From NCBI RefSeq assembly GCF_001748245.1, contig NZ_BDFO01000001.1:1659345-1723344 (forward strand): DNA of 64,000 bases. Direction: 5' to 3'. The notes beneath the pieces are model-generated. The model ran no database searches, was not told the DNA's origin, and worked only from the letters and a program-made list of their open reading frames with translations. Origin of the DNA: Oligoflexus tunisiensis. GTDB taxonomy: Bacteria; Bdellovibrionota_B; Oligoflexia; Oligoflexales; Oligoflexaceae. A program made the translations under genes and the position numbers. Below, one piece after another: positions 33,797 through 42,961 of this stretch (position 1 is its first letter; each line of letters opens with the position of its first letter).

Positions 33797-34651
33797 ATGT
33801 CCGATCAGCTACCGTTTTGGATTGTTCTTCTGTCTGCATTGCTCCACGCAATCTGGAATCTTCAGGCCAAGAAAACTCTGTACAAGGGCGCCTTCCTCTG
33901 GTGCATCACGGCCTGGGGCTGTTTCTTCATTTTTCCGCTCGTGGTTTTTTATGAGTGGTCGCGCATCAGCTGGACTCCCATGCACTGGCTCTTTCCTCTG
34001 CTCTCCGTGTTTTCGCATGCCACCTACACGTTTTGCCTGGCTGAGTCCTACCGTCGGGTGCCCTTTTCGATCGCCTATCCGGTTTCGCGCGGCCTGGCTC
34101 AGGTCTTTATCGTCCTCGCCGGTCTTTTGATTTTCCAGGAAAGGCCCGGGTCCTGGGCTTTGGTCGGTGTGGGTTTGATTCTGATCGGCATTCAGGCCAC
34201 GGCACCCGGTGCGTTCAAGGATCGTTTGGGACTCCTCCTGCATTCGCCCTGGCCCTTGATGGTGGCTGTTTGCATCTGCTTTTATACCTCGATCGATCAT
34301 CAGTCGGTGAAGGTCCTGCCGCCTATGACCGTGTGCCTCATTGCCAACGTGGGGCAGTGTGCGATCCTGGCTCGACCCCAGCTGCGGGAATTCGCCAGCA
34401 TTCCGGCGGCGGAACGCTGGCCCTTCGTCCGGCAGACCATACTCTGGGGTGCGGTGTCCACGGCCGGTTATAGTTTGTTCCTCTATGCCCAGCACATCGG
34501 CGGCCTGATCAGTCTCGTCGGCCCTCTGCGGGAAACCTCCGTCCTCATGGGCATGATCCTCAGCTTTTTCGTTCTCAAGGAAGGCTTTCAGTGGCGGAAA
34601 ATTGTCGCTGCCGGTTTGATCGTCGGCGGTATTTTTCTCATCGATTCCTGA
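33797..34651 (+). CDS. EamA/DMT family transporter
   Basis: The 284-residue protein has about ten membrane spans in two EamA halves. The recognisable first-half signature is SALLHAIWNLQAKK; the second is YPVSRGLAQVFIVLAGLLIF and GPLRETSVLMGMILSFFVL. This group exports metabolites or drugs, and the substrate cannot be told. The ATG at 33797 (MSDQLPFW) follows GAGAGGGG. The longer frame starting at 33746 adds 17 residues with no ribosome site. It diverges from the ChaN-like gene. Confidence 0.88.
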   Translation: MSDQLPFWIVLLSALLHAIWNLQAKKTLYKGAFLWCITAWGCFFIFPLVVFYEWSRISWTPMHWLFPLLSVFSHATYTFCLAESYRRVPFSIAYPVSRGLAQVFIVLAGLLIFQERPGSWALVGVGLILIGIQATAPGAFKDRLGLLLHSPWPLMVAVCICFYTSIDHQSVKVLPPMTVCLIANVGQCAILARPQLREFASIPAAERWPFVRQTILWGAVSTAGYSLFLYAQHIGGLISLVGPLRETSVLMGMILSFFVLKEGFQWRKIVAAGLIVGGIFLIDS

Positions 34652-34753
34652 GCCCCGGCAAAAACAGCCTTCCTGATCCCTGCAAAGCTTTCCCAGACAG
34701 CCCCGCGTGCAAAGGCCTGCGAGCTGCTAGAATGAAAGCAAGAGGGAGAGTGG

Positions 34754-36985
34754 ATGAAGGAAGGACTCGAAGAATTTCTGAAGCGGATCGAGGCCAAGCC
34801 GACCAATGAAACATTGATCGATCGCTTTGTCACGCTGGTGCTTGAGGAGGATGTCCTTGAGCGCATTCTTTATTTGAAAAAGCTGGTGGGGCTTTTGCTG
34901 ACCCCCAATCCCTATGCGGCCCTGAAAGCGGCAGCCCTGGAGCTGCAGGAAGCTCGCAAGGAAAAGCTCACCAAGGAATATGAAATCGGCGCCCTGAAGG
35001 ATGTGGAGTCCTGTTTTCTTAAACTGGAGAAAATGGATAACGCAGCCCTGGTGCGCGAAGAGATCAATAAACTGCATAGCGATATGGGACGCGAAAACAC
35101 CATCACGCGCGGCCGAACTCCGCCGCCCCATATTCCGCAGCCGGAACCGGAACCTGAGCAGGGAGCCTTTTCGGATGTGCCCTTGCCTTCGCGGCAGGCC
35201 CGCGTGCATTTCCGTCTTCCCTCTCCGGAATTGGAGGATGACGCTCAGGATGATGAACGCACCGCGCAGCATATCCCGGCGGAAGCCGATGCCATGCCTC
35301 CCTCACCGCCACGTGCGGCACAACGCTCGGTTCCACCGATGATGCCGGAGCCCTTCGCACCGCAGTCCCCTCTGGATTCGGATTATCAAACCGATCTTTT
35401 CACCTATACGCCCAAGCGGAAAAGTTCTTCATCGGAAAGTTCCAGCTCGTTCACGGGGAAACAGGAATTTTACGATAAGGGCCTCGAGGAATCCGACGAC
35501 AATCCGGATGGTTCCCGGCGCTCCTCGCTCTCCAAAGTTTCAGGTCTGAAAGTGGGTCCCAATCTTTTGGAAACGCCCGAGGATCGGGATCCTCCGCGCC
35601 CCCGCAATATCCAATCCGTTTTTGATACGACGGATGCGTTTGCACCCAAGCAGAACTCCGTTCCAGTCGGCGATCCCGCACCGATGGAGGAAAAAGCCGC
35701 GCGCTCCTCCAAGGAAACGAGCAACAAGGGCAAGTCACGCTCGGGTTATGACTCCCAGGATTATGTGCCGGATTCCAATGCGCTGTTTCAGGAATCTCAG
35801 CATGTTCATTTTCCGGATACATCGGCCGTTCGCAGTGTGGTCACGCGCCAGGAGAGTCGCAAGGCTTTTTCCTATGATATGGCCGGTTCCTCTGCCGTGG
35901 CCGCTTCACCTTTGGAAAATACCGAGATACTGCCTGAATCCAACCTGATGAGCGCCGCCATACCCTTTGATAATGAAGCCACCAAACAGCTGGATCCCGA
36001 GGAGCTGGCCCAGGCCGCGATGCCGATCGAACCGGCTTTTCCCCCGCGTGAATTTGATTTGCCGCCCTTTGATTTCCCGGTCCAGAAGGAAGTGAAGGCA
36101 CCGACCAAAAAGCCGGCCAAGGATCCCTTCGCTGCGGTGCGGGACCAGAATCCCATGGAACGGGACGTCTTTACTCCCGCGCGTGATCCGGAGCCGGAAG
36201 CCTTTGCGCCGTCTCGTTCTCCTGCGCCGGTGCATGATCCCTTCGTCAAAGCCAGCAACCAGGCCGATCCTTTCGGTTTGAAAGAGGCCGCACCTCCTGC
36301 GAAGCCACGCGATCCCTTTGCCGGAATACGTGAGACTCCGGTGAGGGATCCCATTCCCTTCCCCAAGGAAGTCCCGGAATCCAAAGCGCCGCCGCCCTCC
36401 ATGCCCGGACCCGTGCCCACGCCGGTCGCGGCTCCACCCAAGGGCCATCCCTTGCCATCGGAACCACGCTGGAATCTTTTGCGCGATCGCCTGCGTCTTT
36501 TAACAGGCATTCAGATCAGCCGCAGTCATGCCAGTGATTTTGTGCTCCGTCTGGTCGGTGAAAACGCCAACCGCGAGGAGCAGCAGGAAGTTCTGAGCAT
36601 ACTCATGCGCGTTCTGGAAGGTCCACGCCAACCGGCAGCCGAGCAGCGTTTTCTGGCCTTCCTCTTTGAAGAGTTGCAACCGAAGGCGCTCCATCAACTG
36701 CTGAGCGCCTTGAAAATCGGTGATCAAACGGTGGTCTTCTATGTGGATTACCTGCAGGCGCTCCTGAAGGAACGGCAGCTGCGTCGCATGCTCAATGTGA
36801 TTCATGCCATGATCGTGCCCGGGCTGGATCTCAGCTGGTATCAGGAATCCTATCGCTTTTTGATGATGATCTGGCCGGAGCTTGGCCTGAAGGGTTGGCA
36901 TTGGCTGGAAGAGGAAGGGCCGATGGCGTTCTGCGATCGGCTGGCCGAGAGAGAGGACCTTTTACCCGCCACGCTGCTCGCTTGA
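34754..36985 (+). CDS. large hypothetical protein with disordered, DPF-repeat middle
   Basis: This 743-residue protein has three parts. Residues 1-115 are a helical domain with heptad-like Leu/Glu patterns. Residues about 116-570 are proline-, serine- and acid-rich and clearly disordered, including four DPF motifs in a row (KDPFAAVRD, HDPFVKASN, ADPFGLKEA, RDPFAGIRE). Residues about 575-743 are a compact helical domain (LRDRLRLLTGIQ through LAEREDLLPATLLA). No signal peptide is seen. The architecture suggests a scaffold with two binding ends and short linear docking motifs. GGGAGAG precedes the ATG. No homologue is recognised. Confidence 0.8.
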   Translation: MKEGLEEFLKRIEAKPTNETLIDRFVTLVLEEDVLERILYLKKLVGLLLTPNPYAALKAAALELQEARKEKLTKEYEIGALKDVESCFLKLEKMDNAALVREEINKLHSDMGRENTITRGRTPPPHIPQPEPEPEQGAFSDVPLPSRQARVHFRLPSPELEDDAQDDERTAQHIPAEADAMPPSPPRAAQRSVPPMMPEPFAPQSPLDSDYQTDLFTYTPKRKSSSSESSSSFTGKQEFYDKGLEESDDNPDGSRRSSLSKVSGLKVGPNLLETPEDRDPPRPRNIQSVFDTTDAFAPKQNSVPVGDPAPMEEKAARSSKETSNKGKSRSGYDSQDYVPDSNALFQESQHVHFPDTSAVRSVVTRQESRKAFSYDMAGSSAVAASPLENTEILPESNLMSAAIPFDNEATKQLDPEELAQAAMPIEPAFPPREFDLPPFDFPVQKEVKAPTKKPAKDPFAAVRDQNPMERDVFTPARDPEPEAFAPSRSPAPVHDPFVKASNQADPFGLKEAAPPAKPRDPFAGIRETPVRDPIPFPKEVPESKAPPPSMPGPVPTPVAAPPKGHPLPSEPRWNLLRDRLRLLTGIQISRSHASDFVLRLVGENANREEQQEVLSILMRVLEGPRQPAAEQRFLAFLFEELQPKALHQLLSALKIGDQTVVFYVDYLQALLKERQLRRMLNVIHAMIVPGLDLSWYQESYRFLMMIWPELGLKGWHWLEEEGPMAFCDRLAEREDLLPATLLA

Positions 36986-37033
36986 AAATGGCGGAAGCCG
37001 CCCCCGCACGTGACAATCGCAGGGGCGCTTATC

Positions 37034-37612
37034 TTATGCAAACAAAGCCAGCAGGAAGATCAACGAAAAGATCGTGGTCAACGTCCGCTTCTCGCTCTTC
37101 AGAGCGGGCGTGAACGTATCCGGCCACATCATTTGATCGAGATTGGGCCAGCGATCGGGAATCCAGCGCGGCACCCGCATCCGATAATCTTCATACTCCT
37201 CACCAAATTTCGCGAGCAGCAGGTTCTCTTCATACGCGACGATGAAATAATATTGCACGACGAAGAGCACCACGGTCAGCGCCAACAGCCAAAGACTACC
37301 ACCAAACACGGTGAAGCCCAGGGTAATCAAAAAGTTGGCAACGTACAGCGGATTGCGGACGAAGGAGAAAGGGCCTTCCGTAATCAAACGCTGCCCCGTG
37401 CTCTGGGAGCGCGTACGCGAAATGGTCCCGATGAATCCCACGCTATAGATCCGGAAAAGTTCGCCCAGCATGATCAGAAGCAAACCGATCGTGGCCGATT
37501 TCACGGTCGGATGACCGAAGATCAAGAGCAGAAAAATCAGGGGAATGGGCGTATAGTCACGCGCCTTGAAAAACCATTCACCAAGCTCCACGCGGGTCTC
37601 TTTATCAAACAT
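37034..37612 (-). CDS. isoprenylcysteine carboxyl methyltransferase-like membrane protein
   Basis: The 192-residue integral membrane protein has about five spans. It carries the ICMT/PEMT signature: ITEGPFSFVRNPLYVANFL, then the EE...L...FG segment (EENLLLAKFGEEYEDYRMRV) that binds S-adenosylmethionine. In bacteria these proteins methylate lipids or prenylated compounds, and the true substrate is unknown. GGAGA precedes the ATG. It lies 48 bases from the convergent DPF-repeat gene. Confidence 0.85.
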   Translation of the reverse strand: MFDKETRVELGEWFFKARDYTPIPLIFLLLIFGHPTVKSATIGLLLIMLGELFRIYSVGFIGTISRTRSQSTGQRLITEGPFSFVRNPLYVANFLITLGFTVFGGSLWLLALTVVLFVVQYYFIVAYEENLLLAKFGEEYEDYRMRVPRWIPDRWPNLDQMMWPDTFTPALKSEKRTLTTIFSLIFLLALFA

Positions 37613-37724
37613 CGACTTATTCTCCGGTCAGTAAGGACTATACTTTTACAACCAATTTCTGTCGTACGCAGCTGAAAACGCGCCAACTTACTTCAAATTG
37701 ACACAAATTATAAAGTTTTTTGTT

Positions 37725-38420
37725 TCAGAAGGGAGGGGCCTCTGTCTCAATGGCGCGACCAGAGCGAACCGGCAGCGTATGAACGATGCGTTGCAGATAT
37801 TCGTTCTGCTCGGCGGGGTTTTGCCAGGCCTCGGGATGAATGCCGAGCAAGGGCGGTACAAGCTGGAAGAGGCCCAGTTTATGCGGCTTGCCAAAGGTCT
37901 TGCCAAACAGGTCCTCGAAGGCTTCGCGCGCCATTTTGCTCTGTGAAAACAGATAGATGCGATCTTCCTGATCCTTCCAGAAAGCGTCCACATAGCTGAC
38001 GGAGGGAAGGCTCATGCGCAGAAGCTCCTCCTTTACTTCGTCGACGACCTGTTTTTTCAGAACCCTTGAGGGTTCCTCGGAATCCTGCTGATTATCCCGT
38101 TCCGACCAACGCTGCTTGACGATTTCCTGAAGCAGCTGGCCCGGCACGGACCGGCGCTCGATGCGCAGGCGCAGCAGCACGCCGTCTTCGTAGAGGCAGT
38201 CGCTGATATCCCAGGCGGTCTGCCGTTCGATAAAGTCCTCAAGCTCCGGGTTGTCGGGCAGGACCCAGCCATAGTCGATTTCACGTGCCGCGGTTTGCAG
38301 GGAAATGGGTCGGGCCTGGAAACCGTGCAGTTTTTGATTCATTTCGGCGACAGAAAGCCGCTTTTTCCGCCCCAACACTTGATAACGGGTCAGGGAGAAA
38401 CTTCCATTCTGGAGACTCAC
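37725..38420 (-). CDS. RdgC-like protein, short form
   Basis: The 231-residue product resembles the DNA-binding RdgC family that modulates RecA. It opens with GSFSLTRYQV, later has the EIDYGWVL strand, RIERRSVPGQLL in place of the strand before the helical arm, and VDAFWKDQEDRIYLFSQSK in the tip domain. It is shorter than the usual 300 residues, as in other short RdgC-like proteins. The start is taken as GTG at 38420 because AAGGAG is 7 bases upstream; the ATG at 38477 lacks one. It probably acts on duplex DNA. Confidence 0.62.
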   Translation of the reverse strand: MSLQNGSFSLTRYQVLGRKKRLSVAEMNQKLHGFQARPISLQTAAREIDYGWVLPDNPELEDFIERQTAWDISDCLYEDGVLLRLRIERRSVPGQLLQEIVKQRWSERDNQQDSEEPSRVLKKQVVDEVKEELLRMSLPSVSYVDAFWKDQEDRIYLFSQSKMAREAFEDLFGKTFGKPHKLGLFQLVPPLLGIHPEAWQNPAEQNEYLQRIVHTLPVRSGRAIETEAPPF

Positions 38421-38624
38421 GCACTCACTCCTTTTTTCCGGTCCCATGAGTGTAGTCGGACTCTGCGGCTTAGGCAAGGGCGGTAAACCGGCGTAATGGG
38501 TCAGACTGCTGCCGATTTTTGTCAGGATCGCCCAAAGGGGCTGTGGAATGCGGTCTTAAGTTTTGCCGTCAACCGACGACAAGGGATTATAAGATCATCA
38601 CGACGAATGCTGTGGAGAGTTTAC

Positions 38625-38927
38625 ATGGGCGAGCGCCATCCGACAGATTATGAAACCTACAAGGAAATCATGGGCGAACTGATCAAGCCCATCCTTGCCG
38701 ATGGTCTGGATCCGGAGACATTGAAAAGCCTCTATGAGTCCAAGGCCGTGTACCTGGAAAATCTCCGCATGAAGTGCTTCAAGGAACTGAACAGCCGTCG
38801 TGAAACCCACTTCACCTGGGATGACTACGCGCTGGTGCTGCGCGCCATTGAAGAAAACCGCAATCATGTGCGTCAGCTGATTTTGGTTGTGGTCAACGAG
38901 AAGTTGGAACGCCGCCTCGCCTCCTGA
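38625..38927 (+). CDS. small hypothetical protein
   Basis: The 100-residue product is mostly helical and charged, with no signal peptide. GGAGAG lies 6 bases before the ATG at 38625; upstream in-frame starts (38606, 38496) lack protein-like content. It is followed 61 bases later by the response-regulator gene in the same direction, so they may be co-transcribed. No known family. Confidence 0.65.
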   Translation: MGERHPTDYETYKEIMGELIKPILADGLDPETLKSLYESKAVYLENLRMKCFKELNSRRETHFTWDDYALVLRAIEENRNHVRQLILVVVNEKLERRLAS

Positions 38928-38988
38928 TGCCGCGACAATTCCCAACGCTCTGTGATAAAATGAACCCCACACCGTCAGTGGGGGTTTT

Positions 38989-40053
38989 ATGGCAGAGCGA
39001 TGGCTGGTCATCGACGATTCATCCACCATTCAACGTGTTATCAAGCTGGCTTTTCAAGGCTATGATGTCGTCATTTCCGAAGCCGACACTTGTCAGGAAG
39101 CGGCCCGTGAAATCATGGCCCATCCTCCCTCGCTGGTGATTGCCGATGCTGCGCTTGGTGGCGTGCAGGGCGTGCAGGATTTTCTCGCTCTCAGGGCTCG
39201 GGCTCCCGGGGCGCCGTTTATTATTCTGGAAGGCAGTTACGATAATATTGATGAAGCGCAGTTTCGCTCAGCAGGCTTTCTGCATTTTCTAAAAAAACCT
39301 TTCGATGGTGCGCAGCTCCTTTCGATCACCCGCCAGGCTCTGGGACGGGCTTTGCCTTATCGTGGTGAAGCCGCTGTTGCTGCTGCGGCCGGAGCCCCCC
39401 AGGCGCATGCGCAACCCACCATGACCATGCCGCCGCCACCGCCTCCGGTCCGCTCGGCGCGTTCCGCAGGCGACCCTTCAGGTTTTGGACAGGACGCCAT
39501 GCATCAGGGATTTGATCTTGGCCTGCATGATCGTGGAGGCACGGTGGCCCCGGATCCCCGCTCCCAAATGTCCGTGGCAGCCGCTCCAGGGGCGGATACG
39601 CGAACGATGGCCCAGACCATCGTCTCGGAAGTTCGCAGTGTGGCGCAATCACAGGTGGCCGCTGAGCTGCGTCACATGCAAGGCGCGCCGGCTGCCGATC
39701 GCGGCGCCTTTCCCCAGCACGCGGCCCCTGCCCATGCGATGACCGCTTCGGGATCATACGGTCGCAAGGAGAGTCCGGTGAGCTTTTCGCTGGAAGATGA
39801 CGAGGCTCTGCCACCCCCCACGGCTGCGGCCATGCCTTCAGGTCGTGCTGAAACCGGCTGGGAAGGACCCCGTGCGGCCGGCAGTCATCTCGGCAATATT
39901 CTGGAGCCGATGCTGCAGGAAGAAATGGAAAAGCTCGTGCGTGTCGCAGTCGAGGATTATTGCCGCAAGCATTTCGCCGGCATCGCACGGGACCTTATTC
40001 AACGGGAACTCGATCGCCTGACCCAGGATCGCAGTCGTCTGCTGATGGATTGA
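38989..40053 (+). CDS. response regulator with long disordered linker and C-terminal helix
   Basis: The 354-residue protein begins with a receiver domain: acidic pair VIDDSS, acceptor Asp in VIADAALGG and Lys in FLKKPFDG (residues 1-120). A Pro/Ala/Gly-rich linker of about 170 residues follows. The last 60 residues form a conserved helix (ILEPMLQEEMEKLVRVAVED and onward) like that at the ends of AglZ/FrzS-type and other deltaproteobacterial regulators with a VVPxLAExxI tail. The VIAD acceptor lies after a small-residue loop, and the usual Thr switch is not conserved (ILEGSY). It may be a scaffolding regulator for polarity or motility. It has no DNA-binding domain. Confidence 0.78.
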   Translation: MAERWLVIDDSSTIQRVIKLAFQGYDVVISEADTCQEAAREIMAHPPSLVIADAALGGVQGVQDFLALRARAPGAPFIILEGSYDNIDEAQFRSAGFLHFLKKPFDGAQLLSITRQALGRALPYRGEAAVAAAAGAPQAHAQPTMTMPPPPPPVRSARSAGDPSGFGQDAMHQGFDLGLHDRGGTVAPDPRSQMSVAAAPGADTRTMAQTIVSEVRSVAQSQVAAELRHMQGAPAADRGAFPQHAAPAHAMTASGSYGRKESPVSFSLEDDEALPPPTAAAMPSGRAETGWEGPRAAGSHLGNILEPMLQEEMEKLVRVAVEDYCRKHFAGIARDLIQRELDRLTQDRSRLLMD

Positions 40054-40131
40054 GGTGGGCTTGACGCGGACCCCCTGAGGCTGTATTCCTCGGAAGCGAC
40101 ACCTGGTCGCCATCCGCCAAGGGGGCTTATC

Positions 40132-40974
40132 ATGCACGAATTGCATAGTATCCAGATCGAACCCATTATTCAAAAAGCATTGGAAGAGGACTGGGGTTAC
40201 GGCGACTGGACCACCGACCTTTGTGTGGAAGCCGATCGTCCCGCGCGCGCCCGCATCATTTGCAAGGAAGCGACCATGGTCGCCGGTGTGGATGTCGCCG
40301 CCGCTGTCTTTCATAAAGTGGATCCCCAACTCAACGTCCAGATCAAAGCTCCCAACGGAACGGCCGCGGACAATCGCACGGAACTCCTGTTTGTCGAGGG
40401 CCGCGCGCGCAGCATTCTGAAAGCGGAGCGTGTGGCTTTGAATCTGATGGCTCGCATGTGTGGAATCGCCACGCTGACCCGCGAGCTGGTCAAGGCTCTG
40501 GAAGGCACCCGCACCCAGCTGCTTGATACCCGCAAGACCACACCGGGTCTGCGTATACTCGAAAAATCAGCGACCGTGATTGGTGGCGCGCGCAATCATC
40601 GCTTTGGTCTTTGTGATGGCGTCATCGTCAAGGAAAACCATATCCGCGCCGCCGGTGGCATCAGCGCCGCGCTCGGTCGTTTGCATGAAAGCCTGCCGCC
40701 CACGCTGAAGATTGAAGTCGAGACGACCAATCTCGATGAAGTGAAGGAAGCCCTGAGCGCCGGTGCTGATATCATCATGCTCGACAACATGAGCGTGGAG
40801 CTGATGAAGGAAGCGGTCGCGCTTATCAACGGCAAGGCCCTGGTCGAAGCCTCGGGGAATGTGCGCCTGCACAATATCCGCGACATCGCCCAGTCGGGTG
40901 TGGATTTCATTTCCACCTCATCGGTCATCACCGGAGCCCGCTGGTCCGATCTTTCTCTTCTTTTTGATGTATGA
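40132..40974 (+). CDS. nadC: quinolinate phosphoribosyltransferase
   Basis: The 280-residue enzyme converts quinolinate and PRPP to nicotinate mononucleotide in NAD synthesis. The hallmarks are EDWGYGDWTTDL near the start, the substrate arginine/lysine segment LLDTRKTTPGLR, RNHRFGLCDGVIVKENHI, and IIMLDNMSVELMKEA with EASGNVRLHNI. Length is standard. AGGGGG precedes the ATG. Its last 4 bases overlap the start of the BirA/CoaX gene, so the two are translationally coupled in a cofactor operon. Confidence 0.96.
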   Translation: MHELHSIQIEPIIQKALEEDWGYGDWTTDLCVEADRPARARIICKEATMVAGVDVAAAVFHKVDPQLNVQIKAPNGTAADNRTELLFVEGRARSILKAERVALNLMARMCGIATLTRELVKALEGTRTQLLDTRKTTPGLRILEKSATVIGGARNHRFGLCDGVIVKENHIRAAGGISAALGRLHESLPPTLKIEVETTNLDEVKEALSAGADIIMLDNMSVELMKEAVALINGKALVEASGNVRLHNIRDIAQSGVDFISTSSVITGARWSDLSLLFDV

Positions 40975-42482
40975 AGATATTCCGCTTTGAGACTCTGGAT
41001 TCCACCTCGTCTCATGCCACCCGCCTGCTCGAAGGCGGGGAACTCCCGCCCTTTGCCGTGATCAGCCAAAAACAAACGCAAGGCCGCGGGCGCTCGGGCA
41101 AGACCTGGGCGAGTCCCGAGGGTGGACTTTACCTGACCGTGGTCTTTGACAGCCGTGAACTCGCCCACACCAAACAGGGCCAATGGCCACTCCTGGCCGC
41201 CACGGCCACCGCGCTGTGGCTTCGCCGTGAATTTGGTTTCCGTGCCACCATCAAATGGCCCAATGATCTGCTCTATGCCGGACAAAAGCTGGCCGGCATC
41301 CTCTGCGAGAGCAGCGTGCAGGGCGGTGTGTGGGGGCCCATGCTGCTCGGTGTTGGCATCAATGTGCACGAAGCGCCTTCCGTCACCGAGCAACGCAGCA
41401 TTTCCATCGATCGTATCCTGGGGCGGCCCACCGCGGCGCCTCTGCTCACGCTCGCGGAATCGCTGGCCGAACATCTTCATAGCACCCTGCCGCAGCCGCA
41501 GCTCCTGCAGGAATTTTCTGACTTTGCGCTGGAGTCTGGACAGATCTGGGTGGATGCCGCCCGGCACCTTGTGCGTCTTCATCATGTGGATGCCGAAGGC
41601 GCCCTGCATGTGCACGACATGAAGAAGAATGCCGAGCAGGTTCTGACCTCGGTCCGACACGATTATCAATGGATCTATCAGCAGGACAAGGGCTGGCCTT
41701 TGGTGGTGGCCGATATCGGCAATACCCTCACCAAACTCGCCCTCTTTCGGCAGCCGCGCGTTCGTGGGGATCAGGCGATTTTCATGCGCTTTCATCCCAA
41801 GGATCCGCGGGAAAAACTGCTGGAGATCCTGCAGCCCCTGCGGGAGGCCGGTCTACCCGCAGGTTGGCCGGTGCATGCGATCTCGGTGTCCGATCCGGGG
41901 CGCGAGGTGGTGGCCCGTGTGCTCAAGGATCTCGGCTATGAACTGGTGGCGGTTCCCAAAAGACCCTTGCACGTCCGCTATGATCGTTATCAGTTTTCCG
42001 ATCTGGGCATTGATCGCGTGGCGATGGTCGAGGCCGCGCAGGAAGCTCTGCCGGGACGCAATCTGATCGTGGTCAGCGCCGGAACCTGCGTGACCATTGA
42101 AGTCCTGCATGGCGACACCCATTATCTCGGCGGTTATGTGCTGCCTGGTTTGCAGATGAAGCTCGACGCGATGCATCAACGCACGGCGCGTCTGCCGCAA
42201 CTTAAATTATCCGAACTCGACGGCAAGAAGCTGGCGCGCGGGGAACTCCTGGGCCGCGACACGCGCTCGGCCATGCTGCATGGAGTTTTGCACGAAACCA
42301 GTCTGGCGGTTATAGGACTGCGCAAGGAATTGGAGCAGGCCTGGCCAGGCACGCAGTGGGAGCTCGTCTGTACCGGAGGCGATGGTGAAATTTTGAGCAT
42401 TTTACTTGACAGCCTGTTTGTTCCGGGGCTCATATTGCAAGGAGTGCGACTCATGGTTCTCGGTGGATGGACGGAACCCTGA
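40971..42482 (+). CDS. birA/coaX: bifunctional biotin protein ligase and type III pantothenate kinase
   Basis: This 503-residue fusion joins two cofactor enzymes. Residues 1 to about 225 are a biotin ligase without a DNA-binding domain: GRGRSGKTW at 39-47, KWPNDLL from 95, and GVGINV. Residues about 243-503 are a type III pantothenate kinase: DIGNT at 248-252, GIDRVAMVEAA, VSAGTCVTIE and GGYVLPGLQMK. Such fusions are known in Neisseria and relatives. The ligase attaches biotin to carboxylases, and CoaX begins coenzyme A synthesis without inhibition by CoA. Lack of the HTH means it does not repress biotin genes. It overlaps nadC by 4 bases. Confidence 0.9.
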   Translation: MKIFRFETLDSTSSHATRLLEGGELPPFAVISQKQTQGRGRSGKTWASPEGGLYLTVVFDSRELAHTKQGQWPLLAATATALWLRREFGFRATIKWPNDLLYAGQKLAGILCESSVQGGVWGPMLLGVGINVHEAPSVTEQRSISIDRILGRPTAAPLLTLAESLAEHLHSTLPQPQLLQEFSDFALESGQIWVDAARHLVRLHHVDAEGALHVHDMKKNAEQVLTSVRHDYQWIYQQDKGWPLVVADIGNTLTKLALFRQPRVRGDQAIFMRFHPKDPREKLLEILQPLREAGLPAGWPVHAISVSDPGREVVARVLKDLGYELVAVPKRPLHVRYDRYQFSDLGIDRVAMVEAAQEALPGRNLIVVSAGTCVTIEVLHGDTHYLGGYVLPGLQMKLDAMHQRTARLPQLKLSELDGKKLARGELLGRDTRSAMLHGVLHETSLAVIGLRKELEQAWPGTQWELVCTGGDGEILSILLDSLFVPGLILQGVRLMVLGGWTEP

Positions 42483-42541
42483 ATCCAGGCTAGCATTATG
42501 GGGAGTGTTTCATCGCTTTGGAAATTCCCCAGGAGGAAGTT

Positions 42542-42928
42542 ATGCGATTTCTCGCTATCGTCTTTGGTCTCGCTCTCACAGGTGCATGCACTACGATTCC
42601 AAACCAGGCTGATGTGGAAGGCAAGGTTGACTCCTGGCTTGGTATGGATGCCAGCACGGTGAAGCAAACCTGGGGCGAGCCCACACAGGAAGTGAATGTC
42701 GGTACGGATTCCAAGGTTGTCCAGTACAGCTCGGCGGACAGTGAAGAGAGCTGCCGCGTGGTTCTGACTTTCAATGCTCAAGGTGAAGTGGTCGCCACAC
42801 GCTGGACCGGTGCCGATCAGGAATGCCAGTCCTTTGTGAAGGCCTCACCCGCTTACGACATGACCCTGGGCGAAGAGACCAACATGGCGATTCTGGAAGC
42901 TGTCGAAAATCTTCAAAACCGCTTCTGA
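42542..42928 (+). CDS. small lipoprotein, SmpA/BamE-like fold
   Basis: The 128-residue product has lipobox ALTGAC with Cys16. The mature part contains the BamE/SmpA-like motif of a short helix-strand (DASTVKQTWGEPTQEV) and ends in a helical segment. Two cysteines late in the chain may form a disulfide. AGGAGG precedes the ATG at 42542, ruling out the longer frame. It may work in outer-membrane assembly, but BamE identity is not claimed. It follows the coaX gene closely and ends at a shared terminator. Confidence 0.75.
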   Translation: MRFLAIVFGLALTGACTTIPNQADVEGKVDSWLGMDASTVKQTWGEPTQEVNVGTDSKVVQYSSADSEESCRVVLTFNAQGEVVATRWTGADQECQSFVKASPAYDMTLGEETNMAILEAVENLQNRF

Positions 42929-42937
42929 ATCGTGCTG

Positions 42938-42961
42938 GGCCGTCCTTTAATTCGGACGGCC
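42938..42961. terminator. bidirectional terminator between convergent genes
   Basis: GGCCGTCC and GGACGGCC form an 8-bp perfect stem around an 8-base AT-rich loop, 10 bases after the lipoprotein stop. The leftward DOMON-like gene ends inside this structure at 42947, so both genes probably use it. Confidence 0.8.

Noticed and set aside
40596..41795. A 399-codon open frame on the minus strand, antisense to nadC and the BirA/CoaX gene.
   Set aside because: It lies fully opposite two well-supported enzymes with clear motifs. Its product is rich in Arg, Gly, His and Gln with no domain, as expected for an antisense shadow in GC-rich DNA.
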